In this document: in pieces, positions 17,665 through 27,021 of the stretch
Layout: each line of letters begins with the position of its first letter
Numbering within the stretch: the stretch's first letter is position 1
Origin: Pseudomonas iranensis
GTDB lineage: Bacteria; Pseudomonadota; Gammaproteobacteria; Pseudomonadales; Pseudomonadaceae
Length of the DNA: 64,000 nt
Assembly (NCBI RefSeq): GCF_014268585.2
Contig: NZ_CP077092.1
Span: 1,116,001 to 1,180,000 of the forward strand
Direction of reading: 5' to 3'
Notes under the pieces: generated by a model
What the model saw: the letters and a program-made list of their open reading frames with translations, nothing else
The model's database searches: none
Told to the model about the DNA's origin: nothing
Position numbers and translations under genes: made by a program

Positions 17665-18378
17665 TTAAGACGGGCGCAAACCGCGTTCCAGCCAGAGGCG
17701 GCTGGCGAGGGTGACCACGCCATCGAGCAACAGCGCCAACAGCGCGGTGCACGCGGCGCCGAGCAGCAGTTGCGGCTGATTGTTCAGGGCGATGCCGGGG
17801 AAGATCAGGCTGCCGAGGCTGTTGGCGCCGATCAGGAACGCCAGCGGCGCGGTACCGACGTTGATCGCCAGTGCGACCCGCACGCCACCGACGATGATCG
17901 GCACGGCGTTGGGCAATTCGACTTTCCACAACACCTGGCGCGGCGTCATGCCGATGCCGACAGCGGCTTCCTTCAGCGAGCCCTGGACATTTTTCAGGCC
18001 TTCATAGGTGTTGCGCACGATCGGCAACAGCGAGGCGAGGAACAGGGCGAAGATCGCCGGTCCACTGCCGATGCCGAGGATGCCCAGCGCAATCGCGAGC
18101 ACGGCCAGCGGTGGCACGGTGTTGCCGATATTGAAGATCTGCATGAAGCGTTCGGCGCGGCCGACCATGCTCGGGCGGCTGAGGAAGATACCGGCGGGGA
18201 TGCCCACGACAAGGGCGGCCAGCATGGAGGCGAGGACGAGAATCAGATGAGCTTGCAGGTAAAACAACAAATCGTCGCGGTAGTGTTCGATCGTGTTGAT
18301 GCCGATCCAGTGGACCAGCAGGGCCAGGAGCGCGATCACCACCGCACCTCCCATCAGCCCTTTGCCATAGCGGATAGC
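17665..18378 (-). CDS. opuCD: Osmoprotectant ABC transporter permease OpuCD-like
   Basis: First gene of the opuC operon. A GTG start at 18378 (VAIRYGKGLMGGAVV, AGGAG 7 bases upstream) gives 237 residues, the expected permease length; an ATG 44 codons further upstream gives a non-membrane extension and is less likely. Several membrane segments and the EAA-type loop GSLKEAAVGIGMTPRQVLWKV are visible. Twenty bases separate it from the binding-protein gene. The 333-base gap to prfC holds a stem-loop at 18549-18574 (CCCCTG-ACGA...TCGT-AA-CAGGGG) and the divergent promoters. Confidence 0.88.
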   Translation of the reverse strand, partial: AIRYGKGLMGGAVVIALLALLVHWIGINTIEHYRDDLLFYLQAHLILVLASMLAALVVGIPAGIFLSRPSMVGRAERFMQIFNIGNTVPPLAVLAIALGILGIGSGPAIFALFLASLLPIVRNTYEGLKNVQGSLKEAAVGIGMTPRQVLWKVELPNAVPIIVGGVRVALAINVGTAPLAFLIGANSLGSLIFPGIALNNQPQLLLGAACTALLALLLDGVVTLASRLWLERGLRPS

Positions 18379-18644
18379 CACAGGCGGACTCCTTTTTTTG
18401 TAGTCGGCGAGCGCTGCTCCGCGTGGCAAGCCATTCCTGGCTGCCGGAGTCAGCGTTCGCGAAAAGTAGCCGTTTTCCAGCACCGGCCAAGCGGTGCGAA
18501 AGCGAGCCATGAGCGCAGCCTCGTCAGGCTAACTTGCTGATTTTTCAGCCCCTGACGAAAGTTCGTAACAGGGGATGGACGTCTCCGTGCTTTAAAAGGT
18601 TCCCATCTGAGGCAGCATTTGGCCACCCTTAATGTGCTCAACGG

Positions 18645-18674
18645 TTCGGTTATTGTGCTGAGTTGGGCTATAAT
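18645..18674 (+). promoter_or_regulatory. Candidate sigma70 promoter of prfC
   Basis: A perfect TATAAT at 18669-18674, 38 bases before the prfC ATG. A weak -35 (TTCGGT) lies at 18645-18650 with an 18-base spacer. Confidence 0.55.
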
Positions 18675-18711
18675 CGCGGCCCTTTTTTGAATCACCGCCA
18701 GGCGATTTCCC

Positions 18712-20295
18712 ATGACCCAACAGGCCGCCGAAGTCGCGAAACGCCGCACTTTCGCCATTATTTCCCACCCCGATGCCGGTAAAACCACGATCACCGAAAA
18801 GCTCCTGTTGATGGGCAAGGCGATTGCAGTGGCCGGTACGGTGAAATCCCGCAAATCCGATCGCCATGCGACATCCGACTGGATGGAGATGGAGAAGCAG
18901 CGGGGTATTTCCATTACCACGTCGGTCATGCAGTTCCCCTATCGCGAACACATGATCAACCTGCTCGACACCCCGGGCCACGAAGACTTCTCCGAAGACA
19001 CCTACCGCACCCTGACAGCGGTTGACTCGGCGCTGATGGTGCTCGACGGCGGTAAGGGTGTAGAGCCACGGACCATTGCGCTGATGGACGTCTGCCGTCT
19101 GCGTGACACGCCGATCGTCAGCTTCATCAACAAACTCGACCGTGACATCCGCGACCCGATCGAACTGCTCGACGAGATCGAAGCCGTTCTGAAGATCAAG
19201 GCTGCGCCGATCACCTGGCCGATCGGTTGCTACCGCGATTTCAAGGGCGTGTATCACCTGGCCGACGACTACATCATCGTCTACACCGCCGGTCACGGTC
19301 ACGAGCGCACCGAAACCAAGATCATCGAGAAACTCGACTCCGACGAGGCGCGCGCGCATCTGGGCGACGAGTACGAGCGCTTCATTGAGCAACTGGAACT
19401 GGTGCAGGGCGCCTGCCACGAATTCAACCAGCAGGAATTCCTCGACGGCCAGTTGACCCCGGTGTTCTTCGGTACGGCGCTGGGCAACTTCGGTGTCGAC
19501 CATGTGCTCGATGCGGTCGTTGACTGGGCGCCGCGCCCGCTGGCTCGTGTGGCCAATGAGCGCACTGTCGAGCCGGTCGAAGAGAAGTTCACGGGCTTCA
19601 TCTTCAAGATCCAGGCGAACATGGACCCGAAACACCGCGACCGCATCGCCTTCATGCGTATCTGCTCCGGCAAATACGAAAAAGGCATGAAGATGCGCCA
19701 CGTGCGTACCGGCAAGGACGTGCGCATCGGCGACGCCCTGACGTTCTTCTCCTCCGAGCGTGAACAGCTGGAAGAGGCCTACGCCGGCGACATCATCGGT
19801 CTGCACAACCACGGCACGATCCAGATCGGCGACACCTTCAGCGAAGGCGAAGTCCTCGGTTTCACCGGTATTCCGCACTTCGCCCCGGAACTGTTCCGTC
19901 GCGTGCGTCTGCGTGATCCGCTGAAATCCAAACAGTTGCGTCAGGGCTTGCAGCAGTTGGCGGAAGAGGGCGCGACGCAGGTGTTCTTCCCCGAGCGCAG
20001 CAACGACATCATTCTCGGCGCCGTGGGTGTGCTGCAGTTCGATGTGGTCGCCAGCCGTTTGAAAGAGGAATACAAGGTCGAGTGCTCGTATGAGCCGATC
20101 ACTGTGTATTCGGCGCGCTGGATCGAGTGTGACGACAAGAAGAAGCTTGAGGAATTCTCCAACAAAGCGGTGGAGAACCTCGCGCTGGATGGCGGTGGTC
20201 ACCTGACTTACCTGGCGCCGACGCGGGTGAATCTGGCGCTGATGGAAGAGCGCTGGCCTGATGTGAAATTCCGCGCGACGCGGGAGCATCATTAA
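18712..20295 (+). CDS. prfC: Peptide chain release factor 3
   Basis: Translational GTPase that recycles RF1/RF2 from the ribosome after peptide release. 527 residues, the normal length. G-domain motifs: [16 protein letters not shown] (P-loop), RGISITTSV (switch I), [16 protein letters not shown] (G3) and SFINKLDRD (G4). RF3-specific domains follow, ending in [19 protein letters not shown]. It is monocistronic, with its own promoter and a terminator directly downstream. Confidence 0.98.
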   Translation: MTQQAAEVAKRRTFAIISHPDAGKTTITEKLLLMGKAIAVAGTVKSRKSDRHATSDWMEMEKQRGISITTSVMQFPYREHMINLLDTPGHEDFSEDTYRTLTAVDSALMVLDGGKGVEPRTIALMDVCRLRDTPIVSFINKLDRDIRDPIELLDEIEAVLKIKAAPITWPIGCYRDFKGVYHLADDYIIVYTAGHGHERTETKIIEKLDSDEARAHLGDEYERFIEQLELVQGACHEFNQQEFLDGQLTPVFFGTALGNFGVDHVLDAVVDWAPRPLARVANERTVEPVEEKFTGFIFKIQANMDPKHRDRIAFMRICSGKYEKGMKMRHVRTGKDVRIGDALTFFSSEREQLEEAYAGDIIGLHNHGTIQIGDTFSEGEVLGFTGIPHFAPELFRRVRLRDPLKSKQLRQGLQQLAEEGATQVFFPERSNDIILGAVGVLQFDVVASRLKEEYKVECSYEPITVYSARWIECDDKKKLEEFSNKAVENLALDGGGHLTYLAPTRVNLALMEERWPDVKFRATREHH

Positions 20296-20314
20296 GGTTT
20301 GAGGTGTTTTTCTG

Positions 20315-20349
20315 AAAGCCCCTGAGGTGTAGGCCTTGGGGGCTTTTTT
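20315..20349 (+). terminator. Terminator of prfC
   Basis: AAAGCCCC...GGGGCTTT stem with a loop of 16 bases, ending in a T-run at 20343-20349. Confidence 0.88.
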
Positions 20350-20369
20350 ATGGGCTGCCGGTTTTGCTC

Positions 20370-20700
20370 TTGGCGGCCGTTGGGCCGACCAGGCTGTTGG
20401 GGTTTTGGGTGAATATCCGTTGCTGCGGGTGCTGCGGCTGGCGGTTTCGCCCTTACGGCGAGTCACCTTTTTCAAACGCCAAAAAGGTAACCGAAAAGGC
20501 TTGCTCCTACGTTCGTCCCTCGCAGGCTCGGGTTCCTTCGCTCCGGGATCGATCCGGGCGCAGCGGCTACGGTTTGCTTCGCTGCACCTCCTTCCGCTGT
20601 GTTCGACTGCGTCGAACGGTCGCTACGCTCCCACCCCCGGATCAATCCCTACACTCAGCCTTCCGACGTCGCCAGTGGATCAACAGCAAGATCAAAAGCA
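20370..20700. repeat. Long dispersed repeat, copy A
   Basis: About 330 bases that recur, nearly identical by eye, at 34205-34530 in the same orientation. Both contain the inverted repeat ACCTTTTT-N8-AAAAAGGT and a run of CGCTTCG/TTCG motifs. Reading frames across it differ between copies, so it is not protein coding. With the REP array that follows, it fills the 935-base gap between prfC and the MFS gene. Confidence 0.85.
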
Positions 20701-20766
20701 CTCGAGCTTGCGCTCATTGTTGAGTGGGGCGGCTTCGCCGCGAGCAGCTGCGCTGCTTTGCTTTTC

Positions 20767-21005
20767 TGTGGGAGCGAGCCTGCTCGCGATGGCGGCCTGA
20801 CAGCCGGCCTGTTTCTTGAGGTCGTCCCCAATCCAATTGTGGGAGCGAGCTTGCTCGCGAAAGCGGCCTGACTGCCGGCCTGTTTCTGAGGAGGTACGCG
20901 GTCAAATTGTAGGAGTGAGCCTGCTCGCGATGGCAGCCTGACAGCCGGCCTGTTTCTTGAGGTCGTCCCCAATCCAATTGTGGGAGCGAGCCTGCTCGCG
21001 AAGGC
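20767..21005. repeat. Tandem array of four REP units, period about 71 bases
   Basis: The palindrome TGTGGGAGCGAGC(C/T)TGCTCGCGA starts at 20767, 20839, 20909 and 20979, all in the same orientation. The spacers also repeat: GGCCTGAC-GCCGGCCTGTTTCTGAGG-like, with units 1 and 3 followed by the same TTGAGGTCGTCCCCAATCCA. No gene is present. Confidence 0.9.
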
Positions 21006-21230
21006 GATCTGCGAGCCGACGATTTTCTGTTTGATGCAATCAATCCAGCTCGGCTGTTGGAGAATGCGAGCTTGAAAATCAAGGTCAAGAGTTCTCGGCC
21101 TGCGGCATGTCCTACAGCAAGTTGTAGGGCGAATCCTTTTTTTCCTGGTTTTGGTGTGCAGGTATGCGACAACCGCCATGTTGACCGGTAGTGTTCCAGT
21201 CCCTGCAAGTCGTTCGAAGAGGTCAATGGA

Positions 21231-22409
21231 GTGACAAGTCGGCTGAATCCCCTGTTGCTTCTTAAAGGCTATTTCACCCCCATGGCCTGGGTCCTCGCGG
21301 CGCTGTTGTTCATCAACCGCCTCAGCGCCATGGTCAAGCTGTTCATGGCGCTGTACCTGCGTCAGGAGCTGGGCCTGGCGATTGAAACCGTGGGCTGGTT
21401 GCTTTCGGCCTATGGCGCAGGATTGCTGGTCGGTTCGATGCTCGGTGGATGGCTCAGTGATCATGTGCGCACGGCGCGGCTGACAGCGGCGTTGTTTTTC
21501 GTTTCGGTGTGGGTGCTGATGCTGTTGGGGCTGGTGACGCAGGTGCCGTGGCTGGCCGCTTTGTTGTTGCTCAGCGGTGTCATCGACGGCGCGATTCGGA
21601 CGTTGCATCAGCGGCTGATCATGGAGTATTGCGAAGTCGCGCAACGTTCCCGTGCGCAAGCGCTGAGCCGGGTGGCGCGTAATCTGGGCATGGCCGCTGC
21701 CGGGGTGGCGGGCGGAGTGTTGGCGCAGGCGGATTTTCGTTGGATGTTTTTTGTCAGTGCGGCAATGACGATGCTGGCGTTGCTGTGGTTCGTGCGCACG
21801 ACGTGGCGGCGGCCGGTGCTCGTGGTTGAGGACGAATCGAAGGATGGCTCAAGCCTGCCGTATCGCGACAAGCCGTTCCTCTGGCTGCTGGCGGCGACGG
21901 CCGTATTGGGCATCGCGTTCGACACCGTGTACAGCACGCTGGGCAATTATCTGCGTGATTACTACCACCTGAGCACCGAAGCGATCGGCTGGCAGTTCGG
22001 GCTCAATGCGCTGTTGGTGATCGCGCTGCAGATTCCGCTGTCGCACTCGGTCGAGCGTTGGGGCTCGCGTTGGCAAATGCTCGTCGGCAGTGTGCTGTTG
22101 GCCTGCGGATTGGGCATGTTGCCGTTCGGTTCCGGACTGGCTTTTGTCTGTCTGTCGACACTGATCTGGACTTTGGGCGAGGCGCTGTTCATGCCGCCAC
22201 TAAATGTACTGGCGATGCAGTTTGCCCAGAGCGGCAAGAGCGGTCAGTACTTCGGGCTGTTCTTCATGAGCTGGAGCGCCAGCGCGTTGTTGTCGCCGGT
22301 GCTCAGCGGTCAGCTCTACGGCCAATTTGGCGGGCACAGTGTGTGGCTGATGAGCGCGCTGCTGGTGCTGATCTCCATTCCACTGACCTGGCAGGCCACG
22401 CGGGCTTAG
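21231..22409 (+). CDS. MFS transporter
   Basis: 392-residue major facilitator superfamily protein with about twelve hydrophobic segments. GTG start with GAAGAGG upstream. The loop motif after the second membrane segment (GSMLGGWLSDHVRTARL) is the MFS motif A. A central hydrophilic loop (VVEDESKDGSSLPYRDK) separates the two six-helix halves. The pattern is closest to drug/proton antiporters, but I cannot assign a substrate. No regulator is adjacent, and it is isolated from its neighbours by repeats and about 160 bases of non-coding sequence. Confidence 0.88.
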   Translation: MTSRLNPLLLLKGYFTPMAWVLAALLFINRLSAMVKLFMALYLRQELGLAIETVGWLLSAYGAGLLVGSMLGGWLSDHVRTARLTAALFFVSVWVLMLLGLVTQVPWLAALLLLSGVIDGAIRTLHQRLIMEYCEVAQRSRAQALSRVARNLGMAAAGVAGGVLAQADFRWMFFVSAAMTMLALLWFVRTTWRRPVLVVEDESKDGSSLPYRDKPFLWLLAATAVLGIAFDTVYSTLGNYLRDYYHLSTEAIGWQFGLNALLVIALQIPLSHSVERWGSRWQMLVGSVLLACGLGMLPFGSGLAFVCLSTLIWTLGEALFMPPLNVLAMQFAQSGKSGQYFGLFFMSWSASALLSPVLSGQLYGQFGGHSVWLMSALLVLISIPLTWQATRA

Positions 22410-22568
22410 CTGATTCGGTTATCAGGGTTATTCGAAAGCAATCTGGCGGTGGATGGCATTTCTGCCTGCGCGGTCGCGTCCTAAGTGGTGAGCCGGTCGG
22501 ATCGCAACTAGATTTCACATCGAGCCAGTCCGGCAAGCATGTCTTAGCGCAACAGGATGGAGTCGGCC

Positions 22569-22832
22569 ATGAAAAGCAGATTGCTACGGGTTTTGATGTT
22601 GTTGAAAGTGATGGTAATGCTGTCCCTCGGCACCGCAACGGCGTGGGCCGAGTGCGAGGATCACGAATCTCAGGCGTTCAACGGCCAGGTCGGGCATAGC
22701 GGGCTGATGCTCGCCAAGTCCGAGTCGGAACCGGGGGATATGAATCAGGGCGGCAGCGCCGATGACGACGACTCGACCACGGACGATCCGGATACCGATG
22801 ACCCGGATGACGAAGGCGATAGCCAGACATAA
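22569..22832 (+). CDS. Small secreted acidic protein, function unknown
   Basis: 87-residue product starting at MKSRLLRVLML with GGAG 9 bases upstream; an ATG four codons earlier is possible. A signal peptide is clear, with probable cleavage after ATAWA. The mature part of about 55 residues ends in an Asp/Ser/Thr-rich tail (DDDDSTTDDPDTDDPDDEGD) with a single cysteine. I do not recognise a family. Acidic repeats of this kind could bind calcium or other cations, but nothing proves it. A strong terminator follows immediately, which supports a real transcript. Confidence 0.65.
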   Translation: MKSRLLRVLMLLKVMVMLSLGTATAWAECEDHESQAFNGQVGHSGLMLAKSESEPGDMNQGGSADDDDSTTDDPDTDDPDDEGDSQT

Positions 22833-22846
22833 ATCGCCGGGCAAAG

Positions 22847-22896
22847 AAAAACCCCTTCGGCCTCGACTGATGCGCAATCGAGGTGGAAGGGGTTTT
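22847..22896. terminator. Strong terminator
   Basis: AAAACCCCTTC-gg-CCTCGA...TCGAGG-tg-GAAGGGGTTTT, 17 pairs with one small internal loop, flanked by A- and T-runs. Confidence 0.88.
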
Positions 22897-22932
22897 GTTG
22901 TCGCATGAATTCCTGAATCAACACGAACTCCC

Positions 22933-23022
22933 TGTGGGAGCGAGCCTGCTCGCGAAAGCGGTTAATCAGTCACCGATGATGTTGACCGGGATGACGCCTT
23001 CGCGAGCAGGCTCGCTCCCACA
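22933..23022. repeat. REP pair (REPIN-like)
   Basis: Inverted pair of GTGGGAGCGAGCCTGCTCGCGAA just 3' of dppF on its strand. Confidence 0.9.
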
Positions 23023-23040
23023 TGAGATATTCCTTGGGCC

Positions 23041-24021
23041 TTATGCCGCGCCGTCGAGAAACTGCTCGGCGTAGTGGCAAGCCACCTGCCGATTATCCAG
23101 TTCACGCAACAGCGGCTCTTCCGTGGTGCAACGTTCGGTCGCGTACGGGCAGCGCTTGTGGAAAGCACAGCCCGGTGGCGGGTTCAGCGGGTTGGGCAGC
23201 TCGCCGACGATCTTGATTTTCGGCTTGTTCGGGTCCGGGTGAATCGTCGGGGTCGCCGACAGCAGCGCTTGGGTGTACGGATGCAGTGGGCGTTCGTAGA
23301 TGTCGTTCTTCGGACCCAGTTCCACCGGACGGCCGAGGTACATCACCATCACGTCATCGGCCACGTGCTGCACCACCGCCAGGTTGTGCGAGATGAACAC
23401 GTAGGCGGTGTTGAACTCCTGCTGCAAATCCATGAACAGGTTCAGCACCTGGGCCTGAATCGACACGTCCAGCGCCGAAGTCGGTTCGTCCGCGACCAGC
23501 ACTTTCGGTTGCAGCATCATTGCCCGCGCCAGAGCGATACGCTGGCGCTGACCGCCGGAGAACATGTGCGGATAGCGCTGGTAATGCTCAGGGCGCAAGC
23601 CGACCTGCTTCATCATCGCCTGGACTTTCTCGCGACGTTCGGTGGCCGACAGCTTGGTGTTGATCAGCAGCGGCTCGGCCAGTTGATCACCGATTTTCTG
23701 CCGTGGGTTCAACGACGCGTACGGGCTCTGAAACACCATCTGCACGTCTTTGCGCAGTTGCTTGCGCTCGGCCTTGTCGGCGCCGGCAACTTCCTGACCG
23801 GCGATCTGCAGCGAGCCCGACGACGGCTCTTCGATCAGCGTCAGGGCGCGGGCGAGGGTGGATTTGCCGCAGCCCGATTCGCCTACCACGGCAAGGGTCT
23901 TGCCGGCTTCCAGTTCGAACGACACGCCGTTGAGCGCGCGCACGGTGGCGTGGCCCTTGAACAGGCCACGGGAGACTTCGTAGTGACGGGTCAGGTCGCG
24001 GGCGGTAAGTACGACGGCCAT
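23041..24021 (-). CDS. dppF: Dipeptide ABC transporter ATP-binding protein DppF
   Basis: Second ATPase of the dipeptide importer, 326 residues. Walker A VGESGCGKSTLA, signature FSGGQRQRIAL, Walker B VLVADEPTSALDV. The C-terminal oligopeptide/dipeptide extension contains cysteines in PPPGCAFHKRCPYATERC, a spacing that in related Opp/Dpp ATPases binds an iron-sulfur cluster. Its start overlaps the dppD stop by one base, so the two are translationally coupled. Last gene of the locus. Confidence 0.95.
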   Translation of the reverse strand: MAVVLTARDLTRHYEVSRGLFKGHATVRALNGVSFELEAGKTLAVVGESGCGKSTLARALTLIEEPSSGSLQIAGQEVAGADKAERKQLRKDVQMVFQSPYASLNPRQKIGDQLAEPLLINTKLSATERREKVQAMMKQVGLRPEHYQRYPHMFSGGQRQRIALARAMMLQPKVLVADEPTSALDVSIQAQVLNLFMDLQQEFNTAYVFISHNLAVVQHVADDVMVMYLGRPVELGPKNDIYERPLHPYTQALLSATPTIHPDPNKPKIKIVGELPNPLNPPPGCAFHKRCPYATERCTTEEPLLRELDNRQVACHYAEQFLDGAA

Positions 24022-24989
24022 TACGCCACCTCCTGGTTCAGCGGGTAGAAGCAGCGGGCGAGGCTGTTGGCTTTCGGATCAAGGCCCGGACGCTGGGTGC
24101 GGCAGTTGTCCTGCACGTACGGGCAGCGCGGCGACAGCAGGCAACCCTGCGGTCGGTCGTAACGGCCCGGGACGATGCCCGGCAGAGTCGACAGACGTGA
24201 GGCGCCGAGGCTGTGCTCGGGAATCGCCTTGAGCAGCGCTTCGCTGTACGGGTGCGCCGGGATGTCGAACAGTTGCGGCACCTGACCGACTTCCACCGCC
24301 TGGCCGGCATACATCACGCAGACACGCTGGGCGGTTTCCGCCACGACCGCGAGGTCGTGAGTGATCAGCACCAGGCCCATGTTCTGCTCTTTCTGCAACG
24401 CCAGCAGCAGATCCATGATCTGCGCCTGAATCGTCACGTCCAGCGCGGTGGTCGGTTCGTCGGCGATCAACAGTTTCGGCTCGCCGGCAATCGCCATGGC
24501 GATCGCGACACGCTGGCTCATACCGCCAGACAGTTGATGCGGGTAGGCGTCCATACGACTGGCGGCGCCCGGGATCTCGACTTTTTCCAGCAGTTCGATG
24601 GCACGCTTGCGCGCTTGCTTGCCGGACATTTTCAGGTGCAGGCGCAGCACTTCCTCGATCTGGAAACCGACGGTGTAGCTCGGGTTCAGCGCGGTCATCG
24701 GGTCCTGGAACACCATCGACAGGTCTTTGCCGACGATCTGCCGACGCTGGCGGTTGCTCAGTTTGAGCATGTCCTTGCCGTCGAAGCTGAGCGAGTCAGC
24801 GGTGACAATGCCGGGATGCTCGATCAGGCCCATCAGCGCCATCATGGTCACGGATTTACCTGAACCCGACTCGCCAACGATGGCCAGCACTTCGCCCTTG
24901 TCGACTTTCAGGTCGAGGCCGTCAACCACCGGGGTGGCGGTCTTGTCGCCGAAGCGGACGTTGAGATTCTTGATTTCTAGCAATGACAT
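24021..24989 (-). CDS. dppD: Dipeptide ABC transporter ATP-binding protein DppD
   Basis: 322-residue ATPase from [15 protein letters not shown] (GAGGAG upstream; the longer frame overlaps dppC and is rejected). Walker [11 protein letters not shown], signature [10 protein letters not shown], Walker [14 protein letters not shown]. The C-terminal [14 protein letters not shown] segment has the same cysteine spacing as DppF. It forms the nucleotide-binding pair with DppF on the cytoplasmic face of DppBC. Only 10 bases separate it from dppC. Confidence 0.95.
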   Translation of the reverse strand: MSLLEIKNLNVRFGDKTATPVVDGLDLKVDKGEVLAIVGESGSGKSVTMMALMGLIEHPGIVTADSLSFDGKDMLKLSNRQRRQIVGKDLSMVFQDPMTALNPSYTVGFQIEEVLRLHLKMSGKQARKRAIELLEKVEIPGAASRMDAYPHQLSGGMSQRVAIAMAIAGEPKLLIADEPTTALDVTIQAQIMDLLLALQKEQNMGLVLITHDLAVVAETAQRVCVMYAGQAVEVGQVPQLFDIPAHPYSEALLKAIPEHSLGASRLSTLPGIVPGRYDRPQGCLLSPRCPYVQDNCRTQRPGLDPKANSLARCFYPLNQEVA

Positions 24990-24999
24990 TTGAATCTCC

Positions 25000-25926
25000 T
25001 CAGGCGGCGTTCTTGAGTTTCGGGTCCAGCGCATCGCGCAGACCGTCGCCCATCAAGTTGATTGCCAGCACGCTGAGCAAAATGGTCAGACCAGGCAGAC
25101 TTACCACCCACCAGGCGCGTTCGATGTAGTCGCGGGCCGAGGCCAGCATGGTGCCCCACTCAGGGGTTGGCGGTTGTACGCCGAGGCCGAGGAAGCCCAG
25201 TGCGGCGGCATCGAGAATCGCCGAAGAAAAGCTCAGGGTCGCCTGCACGATCAGCGGCGCCATGCAGTTGGGCAGCACGGTGATGAACATCAGACGCGGC
25301 AGACCGGCACCGGCCAGACGTGCGGCGGTGACGTAGTCGCGGTTCAGTTCGCCCATGACGGCAGCACGGGTCAGACGCACGTAGGACGGCAGCGAAACCA
25401 CGGCAATCGCGATCACGGTGTTGATCAGGCCAGGGCCGAGGATGGCGACGATCGCCACGGCCAGCAGCAGCGATGGCAGGGCGAGCATGATGTCCATCAG
25501 ACGCATGATGGTCGGGCCGACCACTTTCGGGAAGAAACCGGCGAACAGACCCAGCAGGATCCCCGGAATCAGCGACATCACCACCGACGACAAGCCGATC
25601 AGCAGCGACAGGCGCGAACCCTGGATCAGACGCGACAGCAGGTCACGGCCGAGTTCATCGGTGCCGAGCAGGAACTGCATCTGCCCGCCTTCGAGCCACG
25701 CCGGTGGCGTCAGCAGGAAGTCACGGTATTGCTCGCTCGGATTATGCGGCGCGACCCACGGCGCGAAGATCGCGCAGAAGATGATCAGCAGCATGAACAG
25801 CAGGCCGGCAACCGCGCCCTTGTTCTTCGAGAACGCTTGCCAGAATTCTTTGTACGGCGACGGGTACAGCAGGCTTTGATCCACGGCGGACGTGGCGGTG
25901 GCTACTGAGGATGTTGGAGTGCTCAT
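25000..25926 (-). CDS. dppC: Dipeptide ABC transporter permease DppC
   Basis: 308-residue inner-membrane permease. Start at [15 protein letters not shown] with GAGG upstream; the open frame 52 codons longer lies inside dppB. A cytoplasmic N-tail is followed by six or so membrane segments and the EAA-loop region ([18 protein letters not shown]). Pairs with DppB. Confidence 0.95.
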   Translation of the reverse strand: MSTPTSSVATATSAVDQSLLYPSPYKEFWQAFSKNKGAVAGLLFMLLIIFCAIFAPWVAPHNPSEQYRDFLLTPPAWLEGGQMQFLLGTDELGRDLLSRLIQGSRLSLLIGLSSVVMSLIPGILLGLFAGFFPKVVGPTIMRLMDIMLALPSLLLAVAIVAILGPGLINTVIAIAVVSLPSYVRLTRAAVMGELNRDYVTAARLAGAGLPRLMFITVLPNCMAPLIVQATLSFSSAILDAAALGFLGLGVQPPTPEWGTMLASARDYIERAWWVVSLPGLTILLSVLAINLMGDGLRDALDPKLKNAA

Positions 25927-25937
25927 GGGTATTGACC

Positions 25938-26948
25938 TCAGCGCTGATGACGGATGCGTGGGTTGGCAAAGCCGTAGAGGATGTCCACCACGAAGTTGAC
26001 CAGAATCACCAGGCAGGCGATTAACAGGATGCCGTTTTGCACCACCGGATAGTCCCGGGCGCCGATGGCTTCGATCAGCCATTTACCGATGCCGGGCCAG
26101 GAGAAGATGGTTTCGGTCAGGACCGCACCGGCCAGCAGCGTGCCGACTTGCAGACCTACAACCGTCAGCACAGGAATCAGTGCGTTGCGCAGACCATGCA
26201 CGAACACCACGCGCGACGGCGACAGGCCTTTGGCCTTGGCGGTGCGGATGTAGTCTTCGCGCAGTACTTCGAGCATCGACGAACGGGTCATCCGCGCGAT
26301 TACCGCCAGCGGAATGGTGCCGAGCACGATCGCCGGCAGGATCAGGTGATGCAGGGCGTCGAAGAACGCGCCGACGTCATCGGCCAGCAGCGTGTCGATC
26401 AGCATGAAGCCGGTCTTCGGCTCGATGTCATACAGCAGGTCGATGCGCCCGGAAACCGGAGTCCAGCCCAGGCTCACCGAGAAGAACATGATCAGGATCA
26501 GGCCCCACCAGAAGATCGGCATCGAATAGCCCGCGAGGGAGATGCCCATCACCCCGTGGTCAAACAGCGATCCTCGTTTGAGTGCCGCGATCACCCCGGC
26601 CAGAAGCCCGAGGATGCCAGCGAACAGCAGGGCGGCCATGGACAGTTCCAGGGTCGCCGGGAAAAGAGAGGTGAACTCGGTCCACACGCTTTCACGGGTA
26701 CGCAACGACTCACCGAGATCGCCCTGGGCCAGTTTGCCGATGTAGTCCAGATACTGGGCATACAGCGGCTTGTTCAGCCCCAGGCGTTCCATTGCCTGAG
26801 CGTGCATTTCGGGGTCGACCCGACGTTCGCCCATCATCACTTCCACGGGGTCGCCCGGAATCATGCGAATCAACGCGAAAGTCAGCAAGGTGATGCCGAA
26901 AAACGTGGGGATCAACAACCCCAGTCGGCGGGCAATAAAACTAAACAT
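25938..26948 (-). CDS. dppB: Dipeptide ABC transporter permease DppB
   Basis: 336-residue permease beginning MFSFIARRLGLLIPTFFGITLLTF, the usual DppB/OppB N-terminal helix. The motif IPGDPVEVMMGER follows, and an EAA-loop DYIRTAKAKGLSPSRV lies about residue 215. Twelve bases upstream of dppC. A perfect 11-pair hairpin separates it from the binding-protein gene dppA. Confidence 0.95.
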   Translation of the reverse strand: MFSFIARRLGLLIPTFFGITLLTFALIRMIPGDPVEVMMGERRVDPEMHAQAMERLGLNKPLYAQYLDYIGKLAQGDLGESLRTRESVWTEFTSLFPATLELSMAALLFAGILGLLAGVIAALKRGSLFDHGVMGISLAGYSMPIFWWGLILIMFFSVSLGWTPVSGRIDLLYDIEPKTGFMLIDTLLADDVGAFFDALHHLILPAIVLGTIPLAVIARMTRSSMLEVLREDYIRTAKAKGLSPSRVVFVHGLRNALIPVLTVVGLQVGTLLAGAVLTETIFSWPGIGKWLIEAIGARDYPVVQNGILLIACLVILVNFVVDILYGFANPRIRHQR

Positions 26949-26982
26949 CTTGTGTGGTACCTCATCAGCCGGTTAGGCGTGT

Positions 26983-27010
26983 CCGGCGTCCCTCAGGTAA
27001 GGGACGCCGG
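26983..27010 (-). promoter_or_regulatory. Intercistronic hairpin between dppA and dppB
   Basis: CCGGCGTCCCT-CAGGTA-AGGGACGCCGG, an 11-pair perfect stem 12 bases after the dppA stop, without a U-run on the minus strand. It probably stabilises the dppA 3' end or partly terminates, giving more binding protein than permease. Confidence 0.6.
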
Positions 27011-27021
27011 GCGTTTCTTAT

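Noticed and set aside
18549..18574. Stem-loop between opuCD and prfC considered as a terminator
   Set aside because: It lies between divergent genes, so there is no transcript end to terminate, and it has no T-run.
18592..20475. Antisense ORF (627 codons) across prfC
   Set aside because: Same shadow effect; it runs through the prfC terminator and promoter.
20767..21005. Regular repeats considered as a CRISPR array
   Set aside because: The repeated unit is a REP palindrome found all over the window, and the spacers repeat each other instead of being unique; no cas genes.
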